The notes beneath the pieces are model-generated. The model did not search any database, was not told the DNA's origin, and was given only the letters and a program-made list of their open reading frames with translations. Shown here piece by piece: positions 25,234 through 34,049 of a stretch of DNA of 37,048 nt. The stretch lies in the NCBI GenBank assembly GCA_947468665.1, contig CANILH010000026.1, forward strand, positions 1 to 37,048, read 5' to 3'. The DNA comes from Oligoflexales bacterium. GTDB lineage: Bacteria > Bdellovibrionota_B > Oligoflexia > Oligoflexales > RGVZ01. Position 1 is the stretch's first letter. Each line of letters begins with the position of its first letter. Both the position numbers and the translations under genes were made by a program.

Positions 25234-27921
25234 ATGGGCGCTCAAAAATTGAAAATACTTGTTGTCGATGACGAGAAGGATATCGGGGACTTGCTTATTT
25301 CACTGGCAGCTGACGATTATCAGGGAATTTACTCGTCATCAGCCGAGGATGCTCTAGTCAAACTAAAAGAATTTTCCTCAGAAATTGTCTGCGTTATCTC
25401 TGACTACAAAATGGACGGCATGACAGGTTTGGACCTTCTAAATGCCATGCACAAAGACTATAAAGAAATTCCGTTTATCCTTGTTTCAGGATTTGTCACG
25501 AGAGAGGAGGCGCTGGCTGGTATCGAGGTAAAGAGCTCCTCATTTATTTCCAAGCCATTCAATAACGATCTAATGTTGGCTCAGATTAAGCGGCACGGTA
25601 GTGAGCGGGCATCGCTGATCCAGGAGCGCAAAATACTGGAGCAGATTTTTATCGAGGAATCATCCAGCATTGTGGAGGACCTTGAACCTCTGATCATGTC
25701 CTTGGAGCAAAAACCAAACGATATGGAAGCACTAAATACGATATTCAGGCTTGTTCATACCATCAAAGGATCAAGCGGTGTTCTTGAGACTACGCATATC
25801 CGGTCTTATGTTCACAAATATGAGGACCTTCTCTCAAAGCTCAAAACAGGCTCGATGGTGGCCACACCGGAGATCGTCTCAATACTGCTCAAAGGATTTG
25901 ATATCGTCGGTCAGATGATCGCGGCTCTTCGCTCCGGAAAACCGTGGACACAGGACGTAAGTGAATTGGCCAAAATTTTCGATAATTCCGCGGCCAGCGG
26001 CGCTCAGGCAGCGGTTCAGGCAGCGCAGGACAATGGTCAGACAGGGGGCGCGGGCCGGGCGGAGCAGGGCAAAGAGACGGTCAACGTCCCCGCCGCGATG
26101 CTTGATGAGTTTATGGAGCTTTCCGGTGAGATCACAGTAATCCGAAATATGGTCAATAAACTTGTCCGGGTTATCGAAAAAGAGGCGCCGGGAAACCGCA
26201 ATGTTCAGCAGCTTGGGGACTTACTCGACGAGATGCATAAGATCAACAGCGGGATGCAGGGACGACTGGTGGAAACCAGAAAAGTTGCGCTCAGTAAAGT
26301 CTTCAGGCCCTTGCCACGCACGGTGCGTGATACGGCGAGGTCTTTAGGGAAAACCATTCAACTCAAGATCGAAGGCGATCACATCCGTGTTGACACGTCG
26401 CTCGCCTCGGCTTTGTCCGAGTCATTAGTTCACATTGTGCGAAACTCTCTTGATCATGGTATCGAGCCAAAAGAGAAGCGTCTTGAGCGGAAGAAAAACC
26501 CACAGGGGACGATTATCATCCGGGCTGAGGAATCTGGTGACGAGGTTATCATCAGTATCCAGGACGATGGCGGTGGACTTGATATGTCCCGAATCAAGAG
26601 TAAAGCAGTGGAGCGAGGACTCTACAGCGCCGCTGACATTGAGGCACTCTCGGCGCAGAAAATATACTCGCTGATATTTGAGTCTGGTTTCTCCACCGCC
26701 CAGCAAGTTACGGATGTATCCGGGCGTGGTGTTGGTATGGATATGGTGCGCTCTTCAATTCAAAAAGTGAAAGGCCGGATCGATATCGACTCCGAGCTTG
26801 GTCGTGGAACAAAGTTTGCGCTTCACATGCCGATTCCAAAGTCTGTTTTGATTATCAGCTCCCTGGTTGTCGAAGCCGCGGGGAGTACGTTTGCGTTGCC
26901 TCAGGACAGCATCGCAAGGCTTCTTCGTCTTGAGGGCCAGCGTGTAAAGCAATCAATTAAGCAGCTCGAGGGAACGTTCGTGCTTGACTACGAGGGTGAT
27001 TTGGTCCCAATCGCGGATCTTGGTGAGACTCTCGGGCTTCGCCCCGCCCGCAGCGTTGATTATTACACCCTCGAGACGTTGAACCTTCTTATCGTCAATA
27101 CGGACCTTACGGTATTTGCCCTTGCGGTTGACCGAATTCTTGACAGCGAGGAAATCGTCGTCAAAGCGGTAGGCAAATTCCTCGAACAGGCAAAAGTATA
27201 CTCGGGAGCAACTTTCATGGGGGACGGGTCAGTTGGTTTGATTTTAAACGCGGAAGGACTCGCCGCGAAGTCTGGCGTAATATCCAGCCGCGCCGTTGCC
27301 ATCGCGGATGACGATGAGCAAGTTAAGGTTATTGAGAAAACAACTCAAGAAATTCTGTTATTTTCTCTTTGGTGTCAGGGATCGTTTGGTGTTCCGTTGA
27401 ACATGATTCACAGACTTGAGGAACTCAGGCGTGACACATTCCAGGTTCTTGGTGACCGCCGCGTAGTGATTTACCGTGAGCAGACTGTACCGCTTCTAGA
27501 TATGTCAGAAATCCTGGGCATGCCCATTGTGAAGACTGAAGATAAATCGAGTCAGGATTCAGTGCCGGTATTTGTCATTATGCTCCATGACCGCTATGTC
27601 GCATTTGTGATCCGCGAGATCAAGGATGTGTGCCTGGCGCCCCTTAGTCTTGATGTTACTGTGCGAGATCGGGATGAGATTGCCGGTACAGTTCAGGTCA
27701 ACGGTCATGTTGTCTCCGTTCTGGATATATTCTCTATCCTTGATAAGGCAGGTATTTTGAAGACATTTGACCCGGAAGGAGTTCTGGGTAAATTTGCACA
27801 TGGGTCGACAACAGGTCCAGAAGAGATCCTAGTTAAGGAAGAGCAAATAGTTTTAGATAAAGTCGCAAATGGTGACGAATCTCCCACTACGTTCGCGGGG
27901 GATGGTTGGGGACTTTTCTAA
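25234..27921 (+). CDS. cheA: Hybrid chemotaxis histidine kinase CheA with N-terminal receiver domain
   Basis: 895 residues. Order: receiver domain (6-120; acidic VDDE, phosphoacceptor D57, S85, K107); Hpt (about 135-240; H175 in VHTIKGSSG); dimerisation helices (about 285-355); HATPase (about 360-535; N-box VRNSLDHG with N404, G1 DDGGGL, G2 GRGVGMD); CheW domain 1 (about 536-680); CheW domain 2 (about 705-845); short tail. No clear P2 CheY-binding domain. The receiver fused ahead of Hpt and the doubled CheW module are unusual for a textbook CheA. It would take signals from MCPs and phosphorylate CheY, CheB, its own receiver or that of the second CheA. Confidence 0.88.
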   Translation: MGAQKLKILVVDDEKDIGDLLISLAADDYQGIYSSSAEDALVKLKEFSSEIVCVISDYKMDGMTGLDLLNAMHKDYKEIPFILVSGFVTREEALAGIEVKSSSFISKPFNNDLMLAQIKRHGSERASLIQERKILEQIFIEESSSIVEDLEPLIMSLEQKPNDMEALNTIFRLVHTIKGSSGVLETTHIRSYVHKYEDLLSKLKTGSMVATPEIVSILLKGFDIVGQMIAALRSGKPWTQDVSELAKIFDNSAASGAQAAVQAAQDNGQTGGAGRAEQGKETVNVPAAMLDEFMELSGEITVIRNMVNKLVRVIEKEAPGNRNVQQLGDLLDEMHKINSGMQGRLVETRKVALSKVFRPLPRTVRDTARSLGKTIQLKIEGDHIRVDTSLASALSESLVHIVRNSLDHGIEPKEKRLERKKNPQGTIIIRAEESGDEVIISIQDDGGGLDMSRIKSKAVERGLYSAADIEALSAQKIYSLIFESGFSTAQQVTDVSGRGVGMDMVRSSIQKVKGRIDIDSELGRGTKFALHMPIPKSVLIISSLVVEAAGSTFALPQDSIARLLRLEGQRVKQSIKQLEGTFVLDYEGDLVPIADLGETLGLRPARSVDYYTLETLNLLIVNTDLTVFALAVDRILDSEEIVVKAVGKFLEQAKVYSGATFMGDGSVGLILNAEGLAAKSGVISSRAVAIADDDEQVKVIEKTTQEILLFSLWCQGSFGVPLNMIHRLEELRRDTFQVLGDRRVVIYREQTVPLLDMSEILGMPIVKTEDKSSQDSVPVFVIMLHDRYVAFVIREIKDVCLAPLSLDVTVRDRDEIAGTVQVNGHVVSVLDIFSILDKAGILKTFDPEGVLGKFAHGSTTGPEEILVKEEQIVLDKVANGDESPTTFAGDGWGLF

Positions 27922-27981
27922 TTGAGAAAGTACCAAAAAGTGACAGAAATATGACGATGGGGAATTAAGTTTTTCGCTTAA

Positions 27982-28011
27982 TTGACTGTATGTTAGCTTC
28001 GCATTGATAAT
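27982..28011 (+). promoter_or_regulatory. Possible internal promoter before the second cheA
   Basis: TTGACT (27982-27987), an 18-bp spacer, GATAAT (28006-28011), about 70 bp before the ATG. Just upstream lies the hairpin AATTAAG-N7-CTTAATT. The 161-bp gap is the longest inside the che gene run, which fits a separate promoter. Confidence 0.4.
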
Positions 28012-28043
28012 ACCTAGAAGTTCATCCTCCTTTAATGTCTGGT

Positions 28044-28052
28044 GGGGGGGGG
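28044..28052 (+). repeat. Run of nine G in the leader of the second cheA
   Basis: Homopolymeric G9, 30 bp before the ATG and about 33 bp after the -10-like hexamer. Length changes by slippage could alter leader folding or translation. Confidence 0.8.
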
Positions 28053-28082
28053 CACTGACTTTTGAACTAAGATGAGGATCCC

Positions 28083-31013
28083 ATGCAGGGCCTGCCTAAA
28101 GAAGCGTTAGATGAATATATCGGTGAAACACGGGAGATGTGTGAGCGTGTCTCAATCAATCTCGGCCTGGTCGAGAAAAAAGAACATGATGATGAGACGC
28201 TAAACTCAATTTACCGGGATATGCATTCCATCAAAGGGAGTTCTTACCTCTTTGGTTTTAAGCATATCGGCGAGCTCGCGCACGCTATGGAAACAGTTCT
28301 TGATCCGATCCGGCATAAGTCTGTGGTCGCGAGTTCAGCAATTATTGACGCGCTTTACGGCGGTCTGGATCTCATCACCAAGATGATGGAGAGTATTGTC
28401 GCGAGTGGTGAGGAAGGCGCGGCCAACGCATCAAATCTCAGTAAGATAGTCCCTCGGATTGCGGACCTATCGGCCGCTTCTCTTGGAGCAGACCTTCGTG
28501 TTCTGAATGATCACTCGGGTGTTGCGGAGAGCCATGATCAGTGGCGGCAATCAGTGACGGATGACTCAACCAATTCAGCCTCCAAAAATCCAGTGCCGGA
28601 CATTGTGAAAATTGTCGCGGCTGCAAATGCAGCGCACCCCGCTGCCCCGAAACCGACGCCTGCGGCAACGGAGTCAGTGGCGGAAACAAGTGAGAAGGTT
28701 CCCGATAGACTTACCGCGCCCGCCGCGGCGGCAAGTGGCAGCGTTACTGATAATGGTAGTGGTAGTGGCAATGACAGAGGAGGAGCTAAAATGTCAGAAG
28801 AAGCGGTAGAAAAAAGGGAGTCGCCCGCCAAAGAAGATCATGGTGGTGACGCAAGTACCATTCGAATTCAGGTCTCTCTACTTGATAATCTGATGAATCT
28901 TGTCGGTGAACTTGTCTTGGTCAGAAATCAAGTTCTTCAGTTCAGCGGCAAGGGTGTAGGCGAGGATTTTCAGAAGCTTTCGCAGCGCCTGAATATAGTG
29001 ACGTCCGAGCTTCAAAATGACGTCATGAAAACCAGGATGCAGCCAGTCGGCACCATCCTCACGAAATTTCACCGGGTCGTGCGGGATATGTCGCGTGACC
29101 TATCCAAGAAAATCGAGCTAAAACTCGAGGGTACAGAGACCGAGCTGGACAAAACCCTGGTTGAGGCCGTGAAGGATCCGTTGACTCACCTGGTGCGAAA
29201 CAGTGTGGATCACGGGCTTGAAAAGCCAGAGGATCGCCGGAAGGCCGGCAAAGCCGAGACCGGAACGGTCTTGATTCGCTCATACCATGAAGGCGGACAG
29301 GTCATCATTGAGATTTCAGATGACGGTCGTGGGCTGTCGCGGGAGAAGATTGGCAAAAAAGCTGTCCAAAAAGGCCTGATGACGGAAGAACAGCTCGCAA
29401 AGATGTCTGAACGGGACGTTCAGGCGCTCATCTTCGCTCCGGGCTTCTCGACCGCCGAGAAAGTTTCCAATATTTCCGGCCGCGGTGTCGGGATGGATGT
29501 GGTTAAAACAAATATCGAGCGCATAGGCGGAAGTATTGATCTGCAAAGTACCCTCGGCTCTGGTACGACAGTCCGCCTTAAGATTCCTCTGACGCTCGCG
29601 ATTATTCCCGCGCTCGTAATCAAATCCGGTGGAAGCCGCTTCGCTATTCCTCAGGTTAAGGTTGTCGAACTAGTGCGGCTTGAGCGCGATAAAAAAGGCA
29701 GCGCCAGGATCGAACTCCTTCAGGGGCGTCCGGTGTACCGTTTGCGTGGCGCGTTGCTGCCGCTTGTGGATCTTTGCGCGGCGTTGAAACTTGCCCCCGA
29801 TTCCCCGGATGATCTTATTCTGAAGCCCATCAATAATATTATTGTTCTGAGTAGTGAGGCGGGAATGTTTGGGCTGGTGGTTGATGAGATTGTTGACAGT
29901 GCTGACATTGTGGTGAAGCCTCTCAGCCAGCTCCTTAAAAACCTCAGCGCCTATTCCGGAGCTACTATCATGGGCGATGGTACGGTCGTGTTGATCCTCG
30001 ATGTTCATGGTCTGTCGATGGCGGCAGACCTCAATGGGGCGACTTCTGAAGATCGTCATAATCAGCGGGCAGCAGCCGCGGCGACACAGTCACGCTCTAT
30101 TCAGGATACCGCGGAGTACCTGATGGTTGATCTGGGTGTGCCAGGGCGTTACGCCATTCCCCTGTGTCTCGTTAATCGGCTCGAGGAGTTTGATAAGAAA
30201 TCAATCGAGCTCGCCGGTGAACAGCGTGTCGTTCGCTACCGCGACGCTTTGCTTCCTCTGATTACTGTTGCCAGGCAATTGGGTCTACCCGGAGCAGATA
30301 AAGTGAATAGCGACGGCGCGGATCGTGTAAGTGTTGTGGTAATGAGCAAGATGAACCGCCTGTTTGGTCTTGAAGTGAAGAACATCGTGGATGTCGTGCA
30401 GATTGATTCCAATATCGACAGCGATCTTCGTGACAGGCCCGGGATTCTTGGCTCGGTGATCCGGGGCAAGGAAGTGGTCGTGATTCTGGACGCGTTTAAA
30501 ATCGTAGAGGAGTCGGTCGCGAAGCTTAGTGGCGCGAACTCCGCTCCACAGACGGCTTTTAAGTTTAGGGATACAAAGCCGTTGCTCTCGGTTGTTGCCA
30601 AATCAGAGTCCGATGCGCGAAGCATGCGTGGTAAAATTCGGATTCTTCTCGCTGAGGATACAGCTTTCTTCCGCCGTCATGTCAAAGCATTTCTGGAGTC
30701 CGCCGGGTACCAGGTGGTGGCCGTTGTAAATGGCGAGGAAGCCTTGAAGACTCTGGATGGCGTCGGGCCATCAGACTTCGCTATGGTTGTGACCGATATA
30801 GAAATGCCTCTTGTTGATGGGTTTGATCTTGTGAAGAGAATTCGGGCGACCGCGAATGTAGGGAGTCTGCCTGTGATCGCCCTGACCACCAGGATTCGGA
30901 AAGTTGACCTTGATCGCGGAGCTGAGGCTGGTTTTACTGCCTATCTTGAGAAATTTAATGGTGACATTCTGCTTCAGCATATGGACCGTATTTTTGGCGT
31001 GACCGCGGCGTAA
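28083..31013 (+). CDS. cheA: Hybrid chemotaxis histidine kinase CheA with C-terminal receiver domain
   Basis: 976 residues. Order: Hpt (5-110; H48 in MHSIKGSS); an Ala/Ser/Pro-rich linker (about 135-255); dimerisation helices (260-330); HATPase (335-505; N373 in VRNSVDHG, DDGRGL, GRGVGMD); CheW domain 1 (about 505-645); CheW domain 2 (about 675-812); receiver (852-972; acidic E858-D859, phosphoacceptor D905 in VTDIEMP, T935, K957). This layout is like FrzE/PilL-type hybrid kinases. Its own receiver may act as phosphate sink or output. GAGG sits six bases before the ATG. It is followed by cheW after 17 bp. It parallels the upstream cheA but is not a simple duplicate, as the receivers are at opposite ends. 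Confidence 0.9.
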   Translation: MQGLPKEALDEYIGETREMCERVSINLGLVEKKEHDDETLNSIYRDMHSIKGSSYLFGFKHIGELAHAMETVLDPIRHKSVVASSAIIDALYGGLDLITKMMESIVASGEEGAANASNLSKIVPRIADLSAASLGADLRVLNDHSGVAESHDQWRQSVTDDSTNSASKNPVPDIVKIVAAANAAHPAAPKPTPAATESVAETSEKVPDRLTAPAAAASGSVTDNGSGSGNDRGGAKMSEEAVEKRESPAKEDHGGDASTIRIQVSLLDNLMNLVGELVLVRNQVLQFSGKGVGEDFQKLSQRLNIVTSELQNDVMKTRMQPVGTILTKFHRVVRDMSRDLSKKIELKLEGTETELDKTLVEAVKDPLTHLVRNSVDHGLEKPEDRRKAGKAETGTVLIRSYHEGGQVIIEISDDGRGLSREKIGKKAVQKGLMTEEQLAKMSERDVQALIFAPGFSTAEKVSNISGRGVGMDVVKTNIERIGGSIDLQSTLGSGTTVRLKIPLTLAIIPALVIKSGGSRFAIPQVKVVELVRLERDKKGSARIELLQGRPVYRLRGALLPLVDLCAALKLAPDSPDDLILKPINNIIVLSSEAGMFGLVVDEIVDSADIVVKPLSQLLKNLSAYSGATIMGDGTVVLILDVHGLSMAADLNGATSEDRHNQRAAAAATQSRSIQDTAEYLMVDLGVPGRYAIPLCLVNRLEEFDKKSIELAGEQRVVRYRDALLPLITVARQLGLPGADKVNSDGADRVSVVVMSKMNRLFGLEVKNIVDVVQIDSNIDSDLRDRPGILGSVIRGKEVVVILDAFKIVEESVAKLSGANSAPQTAFKFRDTKPLLSVVAKSESDARSMRGKIRILLAEDTAFFRRHVKAFLESAGYQVVAVVNGEEALKTLDGVGPSDFAMVVTDIEMPLVDGFDLVKRIRATANVGSLPVIALTTRIRKVDLDRGAEAGFTAYLEKFNGDILLQHMDRIFGVTAA

Positions 31014-31030
31014 GATCTAACAGAAGTTTT

Positions 31031-31525
31031 ATGGAGACAATAAAAATGGAAGCTCAGACTAGTACTAAATCAGGGGTTAGCAAGGAGTCGGGAGGGTCCA
31101 GGCGAATTCAATATTCGACTTTTTATGTTGCTAAACGCCTTTATGGAATTGATGTGACCAGGGTTCAGGAGGTCGTTCGCCCGATGACAACGACCAAGAT
31201 CCCGCTTGCGGAGCAATTTGTTCACGGACTGATCAACCTCAGGGGTCAGGTGGTTACAGCCCTTAGTCTTCATGATCTTTTTTCACTGAAGGACAAGGCC
31301 CCGGCGGAGCTGATGAATGTTATCTGCAAAGCTGACGGCGCGTTGATCTCATTGCTTGTTGACGAGATCGGGGACGTGGTGGAGCTCGACTCAGATGATT
31401 TCGAGCAGACGCCGCACACGATTCCTGAGGGAGTGCGCCGCTTTATGACGCGGGTATATAAAGTCGGTGACAATCTTTTGAGTATTCTTGATGTCGATAA
31501 AATTTTTCAGGCGCTTAACGGTTAA
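31031..31525 (+). CDS. cheW: Chemotaxis coupling protein CheW
   Basis: 164 residues, a single CheW domain from about residue 25 (YSTFYVAKRLYGIDVTRVQEVVRP, then FVHGLINLRGQVVTALSLHDLF, LLVDEIGDVVELD and YKVGDNLLSILDVDKIF). It links MCPs to CheA in the receptor array. Start is ambiguous: ATG 31031 has AGAAG four bases upstream, while ATG 31046 has GGAG nine bases upstream; the first ~25 residues are low-complexity and do not decide it. It lies 17 bp after the second cheA and 18 bp before cheB. Confidence 0.92.
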   Translation: METIKMEAQTSTKSGVSKESGGSRRIQYSTFYVAKRLYGIDVTRVQEVVRPMTTTKIPLAEQFVHGLINLRGQVVTALSLHDLFSLKDKAPAELMNVICKADGALISLLVDEIGDVVELDSDDFEQTPHTIPEGVRRFMTRVYKVGDNLLSILDVDKIFQALNG

Positions 31526-31543
31526 CCTCAAGGAATTATCTGG

Positions 31544-32662
31544 ATGCGTATTTTAATTGTTGATGACTCAGTAGTTTTTAGATCTCAGATTAAATCTGCG
31601 GTTGAGGCATCTATGAACGTCACGTCTATCGCAACAGCCGCCAATGGTAAGATTGCCCTGCAAAAACTCGAGCAGGAAACGTTTGATGTTATGACTCTCG
31701 ACATGGAAATGCCGGAGTTGAATGGCATTGAGACCCTTCGTGAGATCAAGGCCCGCAATATTCCGGTCAAGGTAGTGGTATTCGCCGCTCAGAATGCCCG
31801 CTCAGCTAATAACGCCCTTGAGGCGCTTAAACTAGGTGCCCTTGAGGTAGTGTCGAAACCAGACGGGGGAGCGTCAAGCCTTGATGAGGCTCTCACTCAG
31901 GTTAAAGATCAGTTGGTTCCTATTCTGAAACAGGTTGACGGGGACCGGGTAGTCGCTAACGCCGCCAATGCGGCGAATTCTGTGAGATCAAGTATTGATG
32001 ATGCCAGAGACAAGTCGGAGTTGACCGCGCGGGATATGTACCCTGGGATTCAGAAGAGTGAGTATCCCAAGGTCCGGATTGAGACCTTTAAGCCAAGGAT
32101 TATCGTGATAGGCAGCTCGACAGGTGGCCCCAACGCCCTTGAGGTGTTGTTCGCCCATGTCAAGCCACCAGTCAAAGTACCGATTTTGTGTGTTCAGCAT
32201 ATGCCTCCTGTGTTTACCGCCAGTCTTGCGTCAAGGCTTGGCGCCATCACCGGAGTTGAGGCCGCCGAGGGGCGCAACGGTGAGGTTTTGAAACCCGGGC
32301 GGATTTATATGGCTCCCGGTGATTATCATATGGGGTTGTTTTTAGCTCCGGGTGGGATCAGCATTAAACTCAGTCAGGGACCAAAGCGTTGTAATGTGCG
32401 GCCGGCTGTTGATGTGCTCTTCGAGGATGTGGCTGGAATTTATGAGCAGCATGTCGGAGCGATTATTCTCACCGGAATGGGCGAGGATGGAATGCTGGGT
32501 TGCCGGGCCATCAAATCAAAATCTGGTGGAGTGATGATACAGGACAAAGAGACCTGTGTTGTCTGGGGAATGCCCGGAGCCGTTCACGCGTCGGGTGCTT
32601 TTGATAAAATGGGCCCGCTCCAGGAGTGTGGTCGGATTCTCACTGAATGGGCAAAGGGGTAA
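31544..32662 (+). CDS. cheB: Chemotaxis protein-glutamate methylesterase/deamidase CheB
   Basis: 372 residues. Receiver domain (1-115): DD at 7-8, phosphoacceptor D53 in LDMEMP, K105 in SKPD. A linker of about 65 residues leads to the catalytic domain (about 183-372) with the triad S192 (GSSTGGP), H219 (QHMPP) and D315 (GMGEDG). The blocks EGRNGEVLKPGRIYMAPGDYHM and RPAVDVLFEDVA are standard. It removes methyl groups from MCP glutamates and counterbalances the cheR product four genes on. In the receiver the usual T/S switch position reads VVFAAQ, so an alanine replaces it. Confidence 0.93.
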   Translation: MRILIVDDSVVFRSQIKSAVEASMNVTSIATAANGKIALQKLEQETFDVMTLDMEMPELNGIETLREIKARNIPVKVVVFAAQNARSANNALEALKLGALEVVSKPDGGASSLDEALTQVKDQLVPILKQVDGDRVVANAANAANSVRSSIDDARDKSELTARDMYPGIQKSEYPKVRIETFKPRIIVIGSSTGGPNALEVLFAHVKPPVKVPILCVQHMPPVFTASLASRLGAITGVEAAEGRNGEVLKPGRIYMAPGDYHMGLFLAPGGISIKLSQGPKRCNVRPAVDVLFEDVAGIYEQHVGAIILTGMGEDGMLGCRAIKSKSGGVMIQDKETCVVWGMPGAVHASGAFDKMGPLQECGRILTEWAKG

Positions 32663-32665
32663 ACA

Positions 32666-33658
32666 ATGGGCGAAAAAATTCTATTTGGTGAATTTCTGAT
32701 TCAGAAGGGTCTTCTTGACGCTCCTACAGTGTTAGGTCTCCTTGTGGAACAGATCAAGGGGCAGCCATCGGTGGCTGAGATCGTTTTTTCCAACGGTTTG
32801 CTTAACGAGGCGCAGCAGCTTCAGGTGCTAAGAACCCAAAGTCGGACGGGCTGGGACTATCAGCAGGCATGTGTTGACCTGAAGTTTTGGAATGATACGC
32901 TTGCCTCGATCATTATGGAAAAAAGCTCCAAAGGACGAATGCCTATCGGTCAGATGATTGTAACGAAGGGCTTGGTTGGATTCGCCGATTTGACCAGGAT
33001 TCTGGATGAGTTTGTTGGGATGTGTGAGTCAGACGGAGCGCCTGCCGTTCCGGTGACTAAGACTCCCCCGAGTGTTCCGGCCGTTGAGAACCCCCCTGGA
33101 TCTCGGGCAGCGCCGGCGACGACCGCGGCATTGAGTTCCGTGCGGGTTCCTGCGCTATCTAGCCAGTCGGATCAAGTTTCCACAGTCGTCGATTCCGAGC
33201 CGCTTTTCGGCGCAATTGACCCGGCGCTACTTACGGATTTTTTTGAGGTTTTGCCCGAAACCAGAGATCAAGAGGTGGCCACTATTACCTCGTCATGGAC
33301 CGCGAAAGCGGCTCAAGGATCCTTTGACACGGTTAAGTTGGAGTTTCTTGCGTTGGCCCGTGAGATGGAATCGATTCACGCCGCAGCCCGGTTTGTAAGG
33401 GCGGAGCTTATTGAGAGGCTGATGCGTCGGGGTCAAATCCTGGCTGAAAGTGTGGCCAGAAATGAGGGCGCAGTCGGGGAATGCGTGAGCGAGATCGCTG
33501 GCGCCTGTAACGCGATTTACGATGTGACCTGGTCCTTGCGGGGAATATTGGCCAGTGATCGCAGTGAAAAATCAATGTGGATGGCACCTGATAGTAAGGC
33601 CGCTTATATGGCGGCGATTGCTTCGGTAGAGCGGGCTTGCGCTCGGTCAGCAGCCTAA
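32666..33658 (+). CDS. Unrecognised che-operon protein with MshEN-like motifs
   Basis: 330 residues; no standard Che family. The N-terminus carries three 24-residue units ending in L-x-x-Q or similar: residues 6-29 (FGEFLIQKGLL...LLVEQ), 35-58 (VAEIVFSNGLL...LRTQ) and 93-116 (IGQMIVTKGLV...LDEF). The first two are separated by exactly five residues. This is the layout of MshEN c-di-GMP-binding domains (two 24-residue motifs, 5-residue spacer), also found at the N-terminus of GspE/PilB ATPases. The arginine of the classical RLG start is missing, so binding is doubtful. A Pro/Ser/Ala-rich linker (about 122-180) leads to a helical domain (about 200-330). It starts three bases after cheB, with AAGGGG six bases upstream. 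Confidence 0.6.
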   Translation: MGEKILFGEFLIQKGLLDAPTVLGLLVEQIKGQPSVAEIVFSNGLLNEAQQLQVLRTQSRTGWDYQQACVDLKFWNDTLASIIMEKSSKGRMPIGQMIVTKGLVGFADLTRILDEFVGMCESDGAPAVPVTKTPPSVPAVENPPGSRAAPATTAALSSVRVPALSSQSDQVSTVVDSEPLFGAIDPALLTDFFEVLPETRDQEVATITSSWTAKAAQGSFDTVKLEFLALAREMESIHAAARFVRAELIERLMRRGQILAESVARNEGAVGECVSEIAGACNAIYDVTWSLRGILASDRSEKSMWMAPDSKAAYMAAIASVERACARSAA

Positions 33659-33674
33659 AACTTGGGGAGGGATT

Positions 33675-34049
33675 ATGAAGATTTTGTGCGTTGATGATAC
33701 GAAAGCGGTACATGCCTTTATTCGCACACTATTCGCGGGCCTCGCCCATGAGTTGGTGCCAGTCTATGACGGGCAGCAGGCTCTCGATGAGCTGGCCAAA
33801 AGTGACTACAGGGGATTTAATCTAGTGCTTCTTGACTGGGAAATGCCCGTTAAAAACGGTCTTGAGACAATGGTCGAGATACGGAAAAAAACTAACTCAT
33901 TACCGGTGATTATGGTGACATCCAAGAATGACATGAATGATATAACCAAGATGTTGGAGGCGGGCGCGAGTGAATACATCATGAAGCCTTTTACACGGGA
34001 CATTTTGTTCGATAAAATCGCCCAAATTACCGGCAGTAAGGTTGCATGA
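33675..34049 (+). CDS. cheY: Single-domain response regulator CheY
   Basis: 124 residues, one receiver domain. DD at 7-8, phosphoacceptor D54 (LLDWEMP), T82 (MVTS), K104 (IMKPF): all active-site residues present. The tryptophan after D54 and the NGLETM block are CheY-like. GGGGAGGG directly precedes the ATG. The stop overlaps the cheR start (ATGA). It probably receives phosphate from one or both CheA kinases and acts on a motility output not encoded in the window. Confidence 0.9.
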   Translation: MKILCVDDTKAVHAFIRTLFAGLAHELVPVYDGQQALDELAKSDYRGFNLVLLDWEMPVKNGLETMVEIRKKTNSLPVIMVTSKNDMNDITKMLEAGASEYIMKPFTRDILFDKIAQITGSKVA

